Shown: positions 54,001 to 60,769 of the stretch, one piece after another | How positions within the stretch are numbered: the stretch's first letter is position 1 | Layout: each line of letters starts with the position of its first letter | Assembly (NCBI RefSeq): GCF_030263895.1 | Contig: NZ_CP127161.1 | Coordinates: 3,596,001 to 3,660,000 of the forward strand | Reading direction: 5' to 3' | DNA from: Proteiniborus sp. MB09-C3 | GTDB lineage: Bacteria; Bacillota; Clostridia; Tissierellales; Proteiniboraceae | Length of the DNA stretch: 64,000 bases | The notes under the pieces: generated by a model | What the model was told of the DNA's origin: nothing | What the model saw: the letters and a program-made list of their open reading frames with translations, nothing else | The model's database searches: none | Made by a program: the position numbers and the translations under genes

Positions 54001-54798
54001 TTACAGTACTTTAGAATCTACTAGTAATGACATTAAAGCTTTTACAGAATTTTCTACTGTTTCTTGTTGGATAATTACGCCATTTTTAGATCGTACTGGT
54101 GTATAGGTTTTCTTCACCTTTGTCGGAGAACCTTTTAATCCGCATTTCTCTAAGTTTATGGATACATCTTTTGAAGTCAACACTGGAATTTCTGCTCGAT
54201 TTGCAGCCATTTTGCTTTTTATAGTAGCATATCTTGGCTCATATTCTGTTTTGGATACTGTAATTAACGCAGGAGTTTGAACTTCAATCCAATCGTATCC
54301 CTGATCATTGTCTCTTTTGATTAGTGTTTGAGCACCTTCCTTTTTTATATCGATTGCATAGGTTACTTGAGGTAAACCCAGATGTTCTGCAATTTCTGGT
54401 CCCACTTGCCCAGTATCTCCATCTATGGCTTGCATTCCACAGAAAATCAAATCAAATTTGCCCTTTTCTTGCTCCAAGAATCGAATATAAGTAGATAAAA
54501 TATAACTTGTAGCTAAAGTATCAGATCCCCCAAAAACTCGATCACTGATTAGATACGCTTCATCTGCCCCTACAGATAGACATTCCTTTAAAGCTGTTTT
54601 TGCTTGTTCTGGTCCCATTGAAATTACTGTTATTTTTCCACCTTCCTTTTCCTTTAGGCGAACAGCTAATTCCAAAGCATAAGCATCAAAGGTATTTACA
54701 ATACTAGGTACACCCTGACGTATAAGGGTATTAGTTACAGGATCAATCTTGATTTCTGTCGTATCAGGAACCTGTTTTACGCAAACTAAAATATTCAT
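54001..54798 (-). CDS. etfB: Electron transfer flavoprotein, beta subunit
   Basis: 265 residues; begins NILVCVKQVPDTTEIKIDP and contains NTFDAYALELAVRLKE, GPEQAKTALKECLSVGADEAYLISDRVFGGSDTLATSYIL, FCGMQAIDGDTGQVGPEIAEHLGLPQVTY, all typical of EtfB. It binds a second cofactor (FAD or AMP). The order acyl-CoA dehydrogenase, etfB, etfA is the standard clostridial one. It begins 15 nt after the dehydrogenase stop. Confidence 0.97.
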   Translation of the reverse strand: MNILVCVKQVPDTTEIKIDPVTNTLIRQGVPSIVNTFDAYALELAVRLKEKEGGKITVISMGPEQAKTALKECLSVGADEAYLISDRVFGGSDTLATSYILSTYIRFLEQEKGKFDLIFCGMQAIDGDTGQVGPEIAEHLGLPQVTYAIDIKKEGAQTLIKRDNDQGYDWIEVQTPALITVSKTEYEPRYATIKSKMAANRAEIPVLTSKDVSINLEKCGLKGSPTKVKKTYTPVRSKNGVIIQQETVENSVKALMSLLVDSKVL

Positions 54799-54813
54799 TA
54801 TAAATCCCTCCTA

Positions 54814-55941
54814 TTAATGCAGCATTATTCCTGAAATAACAACGCGTTGTATTTGATTTGTTCCCTCATATATTTGAAGAATCTTTGCATCTCTCATCAT
54901 TTTTTCTATAGGATATTCTTTCATATAACCGTATCCGCCAAATATTTGTAATGCATCACAGGCCACTTTCATGGCAGTATCTGATCCCATCACCTTACTC
55001 ATGGCAGAGTAAATAGAATAGTCTGCTCCATCGTCTATCAGCTCCGCAGTATGGTGTACTAGCTGACGAGCCGCTTCTGTTTGGATTTGCATGTCTGCAA
55101 GCATAAACTGTAGCCCTTGCTTATAGGCAATGGGCTTGCCAAATTGAACACGCTCTTTTGAATACTTTACAGCTTCATCAATAGCTCTTTGTGCTAGTCC
55201 AACACCAGTAGCCCCAACGAAAGGACGAGAAGTATCTAATGTCTTCATTGCATAAACAAATCCTTTGCCTTCTTCCCCAATTAAATGATCCTTTGGAATT
55301 CTGCATTCATCAAAAATAACCTCGGTAGTATTCGATAATCGGATTCCCATTTTGTCTTCATGTTTTCCAATAGATACACCTGGACGATCTCTTTCCACAA
55401 AAAACGCTGATAAACCTTTAGTTCCTTTGGATAAGTCAGTAGATGCAAATACAGTATATACTCCAGCTACTCCTCCATTAGTGATGAAACACTTTGTTCC
55501 ACTTAATACATATTCATCTCCCTCTAAACGAGCTTTTGTACTTACAGAAGCTGCATCTGAGCCAGCATTTGGTTCTGTCAAGCAAAAAGCAGCTAATTTC
55601 CCAGATACAAGGATATCAAAGTATTGCTTTTTTTGTTCAGCAGTTCCAAATAAATTTATAGTACTGCATGCAGAATTATTTGCTCCAATAGCTGAGGCAA
55701 TCCCACAATCATATCTGCCTAATGCTTCCGCAATATACACCTCAGTTTTTCGATCCACCATCGCTCCACCATATTCTTCAGGAACCTCCAACAAGTGAAG
55801 TCCCATATCTAAAATATCCTTATAAATTTTTTCAGGAAATTCACCAGAGGCATCAATTTCTCCCACTACTGGAGCTACTTCTTTTTCCATGTAACTTTCA
55901 ACTAATTCTCGTAAATCTTTCATTTCATTTGTAATTTGCAT
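54814..55941 (-). CDS. Acyl-CoA dehydrogenase (enoyl-CoA reductase direction likely)
   Basis: 375 residues, complete. Motifs are AFCLTEPNAGSDAASVSTKA, the FAD-contacting FITNGGVAGVYTVFA, ERVQFGKPIAYKQGLQFMLADM, DALQIFGGYGYMKEYPIEKMMRDAKILQIYEGTNQIQR with the catalytic Glu in YEGTNQ. In this setting it would reduce a 2-enoyl-CoA (for example cinnamoyl-CoA or a branched enoyl-CoA) with electrons from EtfAB, rather than oxidise fatty acyl-CoA. It is 30 nt after the transporter gene. Confidence 0.95.
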   Translation of the reverse strand: MQITNEMKDLRELVESYMEKEVAPVVGEIDASGEFPEKIYKDILDMGLHLLEVPEEYGGAMVDRKTEVYIAEALGRYDCGIASAIGANNSACSTINLFGTAEQKKQYFDILVSGKLAAFCLTEPNAGSDAASVSTKARLEGDEYVLSGTKCFITNGGVAGVYTVFASTDLSKGTKGLSAFFVERDRPGVSIGKHEDKMGIRLSNTTEVIFDECRIPKDHLIGEEGKGFVYAMKTLDTSRPFVGATGVGLAQRAIDEAVKYSKERVQFGKPIAYKQGLQFMLADMQIQTEAARQLVHHTAELIDDGADYSIYSAMSKVMGSDTAMKVACDALQIFGGYGYMKEYPIEKMMRDAKILQIYEGTNQIQRVVISGIMLH

Positions 55942-55971
55942 AATAATCCTCCTATTCTTGAAAATATTTAG

Positions 55972-57111
55972 CTAATTATTACAGTTACTCTTTTTATGTT
56001 TCTTATTTCGAAAATGTCCATAAGTTAAGGATGGCAAAATTACCAAGAAAATTCCAATGTAACCAAAGTAAGAATATCCTACAGCAATAATCTTTGTTAA
56101 TCCTACAGAAGAAACTAGCATAGAAATCAAAATTATTATTATACCTACAATCAAAGATAAAGTGTTTTTGTTATTTGCAATTTTAAGACCCTTTTCAGTA
56201 GAAAGACGGCTAAACAGCATTATATTTCCATAAACTACAGCAACTGCAGTAGATAGAAATGCGCTAAATAAAGCAATAGAGTAAATTGCAACTAAATAGC
56301 CTCCACCCATAAGTTTTGTGGCAGCTAATATTGGTAACGTTTCTTTTGCAACGTCAGGCATATACGCTTGAATGAATAACACAGTTAATGCAATCATAAC
56401 TCCATTAATAATAAATCCAATTCCTGTTACCTTTGTACAATCTTCATCTGTTTTTGTTAATGACGTTGCACCTAAAAGACCTAAAAATGCAAAACATTGA
56501 AATCCAGCATAGCTTAAAGCCTTCCAAGCTCCTTTCCAAAATGTTGATCCATCAACAGATTGAGATAAGTTTTGCTGTAAAATCGCACTGTTTTTACCTA
56601 TTCCTTGAACGCAAATTACTAAAAATGAAACAACTATTAATATAGTTAAGACAGAAGAAGCTTTACTAACCAAATTTGATCCAAACATACTTAATAAAAG
56701 TGTCAATATACCAATGATTAATACGGATAATAAATATGTTATCCCAAGGACTTGAGTTAATAATGTTGCAGCTCCAGCAATAGATGCACTAACTGCCAAC
56801 ATCCCTGCCATTATATAGCAAATGTCATAAATTGGAGATAAAATTTTGTTATATGGTTGAAATAATACTTTGCCAAATGAGTGGTAATCATAAGCATTAT
56901 AATGACGTGCCATAATCATATTTTCACGATAAGTTAATCCTACGACAACCATTGATAATACAGCAAATAATGCTGCATGCTTACCATATTGAATAAAAAA
57001 GCTCATTGTTTGACTCCCGCTAGCAAAACCACCTCCTACATGCGCACCAAACCATACAGATGCAATACTAAAGACACCAGCCCATGCTAAACCTTTTCCT
57101 TCTTTGCTCAT
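55972..57111 (-). CDS. YkvI-family membrane transporter
   Basis: 379 residues with about ten to eleven membrane segments and a basic C-terminus (HFRNKKHKKSNCNN). The start (GVFSIASVWFGAHVGGGFASGSQTMSFFIQYGKH) is characteristic of the YkvI family, related to amino-acid/cation symporters of the LeuT fold. As first gene of the reductive pathway operon it probably imports the substrate (an amino acid or 2-hydroxy acid) or exports the reduced acid. Leader copy C of the pseudoknot-like motif is directly before its ribosome binding site. The sigma-54 promoter lies about 250 nt upstream. Confidence 0.85.
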   Translation of the reverse strand: MSKEGKGLAWAGVFSIASVWFGAHVGGGFASGSQTMSFFIQYGKHAALFAVLSMVVVGLTYRENMIMARHYNAYDYHSFGKVLFQPYNKILSPIYDICYIMAGMLAVSASIAGAATLLTQVLGITYLLSVLIIGILTLLLSMFGSNLVSKASSVLTILIVVSFLVICVQGIGKNSAILQQNLSQSVDGSTFWKGAWKALSYAGFQCFAFLGLLGATSLTKTDEDCTKVTGIGFIINGVMIALTVLFIQAYMPDVAKETLPILAATKLMGGGYLVAIYSIALFSAFLSTAVAVVYGNIMLFSRLSTEKGLKIANNKNTLSLIVGIIIILISMLVSSVGLTKIIAVGYSYFGYIGIFLVILPSLTYGHFRNKKHKKSNCNN

Positions 57112-57136
57112 CTTTAATTCTCCTTATCAATTTATT

Positions 57137-57166
57137 TAGATTATTAAAGGGAACCTATAAAACCTT
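57137..57166 (-). promoter_or_regulatory. Conserved leader motif, copy C (putative H-type pseudoknot)
   Basis: AAGG (57163-57166) pairs with CCTT (57147-57150) and TAGGTT (57152-57157) with AATCTA (57137-57142, one G-U pair). Loops are 5, 1 and 3 nt. It lies 11 nt before AAGGAG of the transporter gene. It is the most diverged copy but keeps both helices. Confidence 0.55.
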
Positions 57167-57210
57167 GTTAAATAATAAACGAACAAACTTAAATATATAA
57201 TAAATTTATT

Positions 57211-57262
57211 AGACAGAGTTACACCATACTCTCTTTGAAACCAAGATGTGTTACCTCTATCT
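57211..57262 (-). ncRNA. Candidate structured leader RNA
   Basis: In the minus-strand transcript a 52-nt segment has an 8-bp closing stem (AGATAGAG with CTCTGTCT, one G-U), a second stem ACAC/GTGT, extended by AT/AT across a bulge, and a small CTTG...CAAAG hairpin at the tip. It lies within the 5' UTR predicted from the sigma-54 promoter. I do not recognise it as a known riboswitch. Confidence 0.35.
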
Positions 57263-57363
57263 GATAAAGAGCCACAAATAGGTTATACATTTACTCTTTC
57301 TTTCATTATTTTTATTAGTTAATTCTTCAAATACTTATTATTTAGTATCTAATTATTATATAA

Positions 57364-57379
57364 GCATTTTTTGTGCCAA
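57364..57379 (-). promoter_or_regulatory. Sigma-54 (-24/-12) promoter of the transporter/acyl-CoA operon
   Basis: Minus-strand sequence TTGGCACAAAAAATGC matches the TTGGCAC-N5-TTGC consensus with one mismatch, and the GG and GC doublets are exactly 12 nt apart. The predicted start point is near 57352, giving a leader of about 240 nt before the transporter ATG. Confidence 0.75.
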
Positions 57380-57450
57380 TTATTTAAACCGCTACAAATA
57401 GCCTTTTTAAAAAATTGTTTTGAAATTATCAACAAATTTTTAACAAATAT

Positions 57451-57500
57451 CGGTGCATAAATGCCACACTATATATGCTAGCGGTGTATTAATGCACCGA
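57451..57500. promoter_or_regulatory. Paired palindromic upstream activator sites
   Basis: Two dyads of the form GGTGYAT-N2-ATGCMMC are centred at about 57459.5 and 57490.5, 31 bp apart (three helical turns). The second (GGTGTATTAATGCACC, 57483-57498) is nearly perfect, the first (57452-57467) less so. They lie about 75-120 bp upstream of the -24 box, the usual place for sigma-54 activator binding, and fit the nearby Fis-HTH regulator. Confidence 0.65.
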
Positions 57501-57842
57501 TTATATTTTTAATATCAATATCTACGACTCATTTCTCCTTGAACTTACTTTCTGAAAAGTCTCTATATAATAAAAATGGTGCTATTTTGCCGACTTTACT
57601 TTTATAAATTTTATATTTTTTCATTCTTGCTTAACATATTATTCCTCACTATTTCAAAGGTCTTTGCACTGTTTATAGTTAATTACAATATCAAGACTAT
57701 TGTGATTCCTCAATAGCCATATCTGCCTTTGCTTCCATAATATATTTCTTTTATTTTTTCTATTTCTAAGAAAAATTTAGTCATGCAAAAATGCACCTCT
57801 TAGAAGGAGCTTGATTGCAAATATAGATTAGGACTCTCTGTT

Positions 57843-58050
57843 TACTTATTAAAGAAGTGTGGAACCGTTCATGGTGAACGTAGAAAGGAAAATTCATATG
57901 GTAATGTAACAATGAAATCATTTTATAGAGTTATAAAAAAAGAGCTTATTCAGAAAGCTAATTACGCTTCACCTGAACAAGCTGAGAAAGAAAACTATAA
58001 TATAATATTAATTGAATTTATTCTTCATTGGTATATATTTTCAATATTAA
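57843..58050 (+). pseudogene. IS3-family transposase relic (OrfB C-terminal fragment)
   Basis: The frame reads YLLKKCGTVHGERRKENSYG, then MKSFYRVIKKELIQKANYAS and PEQAEKE. These match the region around the catalytic Glu of IS3 OrfB proteins (RRGNxYDNAxMESFYRTLKxELI...SPEQA). The catalytic Glu is replaced by Lys (MKSF), the 5' part is missing, and after PEQAEKE the family similarity breaks off, probably by a frameshift. A dead remnant, different from the intact IS at 43.4 kb. Confidence 0.75.
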
Positions 58051-58244
58051 TACGAAGTACTAATTTCTTCCTTATGGAACTTGGTATCTGTTTTATTTGT
58101 ATGCTCTGATATTGTATTTCCTAACAGAATAAATCAAACTGTTATTATCGATTTTCTTTAGTTTATTTAGTAATTTCAAAACTGCTTTTTAGCTTAGCTT
58201 GCACATTAATAGATTCTCTTTATCCATATGTTTTTTCTTGATGC

Positions 58245-58823
58245 TTAAGCATATGTAAAAATCACTATTGAAGTTGATACTATTCCAATAATAGTTCCTG
58301 CAATCAATTCTTTTATAGTATGTCTTCCCATATTTATTCTTGACCAGAACACCATTGGAAGCAATATCAATGCATACCATGCCTTTCTGCCTACAAAATA
58401 TATGAACAGTGTCATAGGTCCTGATACCCCACATGCATGTCCGCTTGCTTTAAATTTTATTACCTTGTTGACAAATGTGAGCACTATTCCAGAAACCAAA
58501 TATGATAAAAATATTGTTGTTAGTCCTTTTGGAGCCTTAAATATGATACATACTATTGTACCAATAATATAACCCATAACTCCCGTTATGAATGCAAGTT
58601 TTCTTTCACCACTTCTTCCTTTATTCCTATATTTTGGTATTATGTTTTTAAGCCCATAAGCAGAAATAGGCATTAGGAATAAAAAAAGAAAAGCAAAAAT
58701 ACACCATGCAAAACTGTTATTAAAAACATAGCTACATTGCCTAAATAAAATAATTAATAATGCAAACGCGATGACAGGCACCACTGTCAAAATACTTATT
58801 ATTTTAGCTATTTTTAGCTTCAT
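58245..58823 (-). CDS. Divergent PAP2-like membrane protein
   Basis: 192 residues from the ATG at 58823, which has AAGGAGGG upstream; an earlier in-frame ATG (58871) overlaps the ABC gene end. Six hydrophobic segments. Partial PAP2 motifs are visible: ASGHACG (family PSGH) and SRINMGRHTIKE (family SRxxxxxHxxxD, here with Glu in place of Asp). The first motif KxxxxxxRP is not found. It may still be a lipid phosphate phosphatase or have lost activity. It lies 47 nt after the ABC transporter pair on the same strand. Confidence 0.75.
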   Translation of the reverse strand: MKLKIAKIISILTVVPVIAFALLIILFRQCSYVFNNSFAWCIFAFLFLFLMPISAYGLKNIIPKYRNKGRSGERKLAFITGVMGYIIGTIVCIIFKAPKGLTTIFLSYLVSGIVLTFVNKVIKFKASGHACGVSGPMTLFIYFVGRKAWYALILLPMVFWSRINMGRHTIKELIAGTIIGIVSTSIVIFTYA

Positions 58824-58870
58824 ACTCTTTACCCTCCTTAAACGTCCCCTTCTCTTATTATACTTTAACA

Positions 58871-60769
58871 CTATGACGAAAGAAGTGCACGTTCCTCATC
58901 AGTTTGGTAATATTTTGCCTGTGCATTCCATAAGGTGTAGTACATGCCGTCTGAATCTACAAGTAAATCATTATGGGAACCAACTTGAACAATCTGCCCC
59001 TGATCAAAGACAACTATTCGGTCACTAAATCGGCAGCTAGACAATCTGTGGGAAATGAATACAGTTGTTTTATCTTCTACTATATCATTAAGCTTGGAAT
59101 ACACTTCAAACTCAGCAATGGGATCCAAAGCTGCTGTAGGCTCATCCAAGATTAAGAAAGGTTCGTCTCTATACAAGGCTCTTGCAATAGCAATTTTCTG
59201 AGCTTCTCCACCTGAAATCTCCACGCCTTCATCTGAAAAATCTTTATACAAATATGTATCAAGTCCGTCCCTTAATTCTTCAAGACGATGCTCAAATCCT
59301 GCTTTTTTAAGGCTATTTATCACCAGACTGTAATCATAGGTTTTGCTTGTGCCCACATTTTCTCCTAATTTAAAAGCCAAGAGCTTAAAGTCCTGAAAAA
59401 CCACAGAGAAAATTTGCATATATTCTCTATAATTGTACTTGCGAATATTGATGCCATTGAGTAATATCTCTCCTTCATCAGGATCATAAAGACGGCAAAG
59501 TAGTTTGATAAAGGTAGATTTTCCGCTGCCATTTTGGCCAACTATTGCAAGGCGTTCACCAACATGAAATTTCATGGAAACATGTCTCAGTGCCCAGGTT
59601 TCAGTATTTGGATACTTGAAAGAAACATCCTTAAATTCAACTGTATAATTGTTATCTTGCCGCTTCTCAATAGTTAAGGAACCTTGGTACATATCGTTTT
59701 GAATATCTAGATATTCGAAGGTCTTTTCTAGAAAAGAAGCATTGTTTCGCATATCTCCAAGTGTGCCTATAAAATCTGATAGTCCATCAGATAATTGTGT
59801 AATTGCACCAATATACTGGGTGACAGATCCAATACCAAATGCTCCAGCCCAGGCTTTTAGGCAAACAAAAGAGTAAACCACTGCAGTTAGTATTCTAGAA
59901 ATAGATGCAGATAGAGCATGTAAAATCCCCATCGGACCTCTTGCATAGGCAGCAATGAGACCCTTAGGTGTAAAAGAGTTGTCATCCTTCATCTTGCTGC
60001 TACAGAATTCTTCTTGCTCATACATTCTAATATCTAATGCGCGATCTCGATTATATCCCATAAATCCATAAAAGCCAAAAACACGGTTCCCCATTCTTGC
60101 TTTATCAGCTGCCTTTGCCCAATAGGTATTCGCTTTGTTTGACAATACAGGTGATACCCATGTGAGCAAGAAAAGAACCGCTAGTATAAGGACAATAAAC
60201 AGAGGATTATTCAGCACAATAAGCTTACCACTGGTATTTACAACCTTTGAACTAAACAGAGTAACAGACAATGTAATCGAGCCAATAATTCTTGTGACTG
60301 CTGTCAATAGTTTCTGGTAGTGTGTTATGGTTCTATTTATCCCCCACCCAGACCAGTTGTCGTTTTGTCGAATTTGTGACAGCAAATCCAATGTTTTCGA
60401 ATTATCAACATCACAAAAGTCTATAGATAACATTTTTTCAGCATAGAACCTTTGTGATTTGTAGTAGGTGCCAGCATAGCAGCCATTACTCCAACGTAGC
60501 AAAACAGCTCGCAAAAGCTGGGCTCCTACTCCTATAAAAAGTGTAAGAAGAACCCAATGAGCAAGCTGGTCTGGTCTTCTTGAACCTGCGAGCTCGTTAA
60601 TAATTTTAGCAGAAAAATAGATTCCGATAAGTGGGAATAGTGCATCAACCATTGCATGAAGTGTATAGGAAGCAAAGAGATCTGGAGAGTTATTCCACCA
60701 AAGAAGCATAGATCGAATATTGAGTCTCCATACTTTATGAATAGACATTTGTTTTTTATCCTTCTTCAT
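58871..60769 (-). CDS. ABC transporter half-molecule (permease + ATPase), second of pair
   Basis: 632 residues from the ATG at 60769 (GGAGG 9 nt upstream), starting inside the end of the previous gene. An N-terminal membrane domain with about six segments precedes an ATPase domain with Walker A GQNGSGKSTFIKLLCRLYDPD, signature EISGGEAQKIAIARALYRD and Walker B FLILDEPTAALDPIAEFEVY. It likely works as a heterodimer with the upstream half-molecule. Such pairs behind LytTR response regulators are common in Firmicutes and usually handle peptides or drugs; substrate unknown. Confidence 0.92.
   Translation of the reverse strand: MKKDKKQMSIHKVWRLNIRSMLLWWNNSPDLFASYTLHAMVDALFPLIGIYFSAKIINELAGSRRPDQLAHWVLLTLFIGVGAQLLRAVLLRWSNGCYAGTYYKSQRFYAEKMLSIDFCDVDNSKTLDLLSQIRQNDNWSGWGINRTITHYQKLLTAVTRIIGSITLSVTLFSSKVVNTSGKLIVLNNPLFIVLILAVLFLLTWVSPVLSNKANTYWAKAADKARMGNRVFGFYGFMGYNRDRALDIRMYEQEEFCSSKMKDDNSFTPKGLIAAYARGPMGILHALSASISRILTAVVYSFVCLKAWAGAFGIGSVTQYIGAITQLSDGLSDFIGTLGDMRNNASFLEKTFEYLDIQNDMYQGSLTIEKRQDNNYTVEFKDVSFKYPNTETWALRHVSMKFHVGERLAIVGQNGSGKSTFIKLLCRLYDPDEGEILLNGINIRKYNYREYMQIFSVVFQDFKLLAFKLGENVGTSKTYDYSLVINSLKKAGFEHRLEELRDGLDTYLYKDFSDEGVEISGGEAQKIAIARALYRDEPFLILDEPTAALDPIAEFEVYSKLNDIVEDKTTVFISHRLSSCRFSDRIVVFDQGQIVQVGSHNDLLVDSDGMYYTLWNAQAKYYQTDEERALLSS

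Larger units (their letters stand above)
57112..57842. other. Long regulatory region in front of the transporter/acyl-CoA cluster
   Basis: From start codon outward it contains pseudoknot-like copy C (57137-57166), a compact structured leader (57211-57262), the -24/-12 promoter (57364-57379), and two palindromic sites (57451-57500). Beyond 57500 there is about 340 nt of A/T-rich DNA with no gene, including a weaker GCAT/ATGCACC half-site near 57784-57797, leading into a transposase relic. Confidence 0.7.

Noticed and set aside
55352-55798. 148-codon plus-strand ORF opposite the acyl-CoA dehydrogenase
   Set aside because: It overlaps a highly conserved enzyme gene, has no ribosome binding site and no recognisable domain.
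57211-57262. Lysine riboswitch or T-box in the transporter leader
   Set aside because: The AGATAGAGG start recalls lysine switches, but the remaining helices are absent, and there is no T-box TGGNACC-type sequence.
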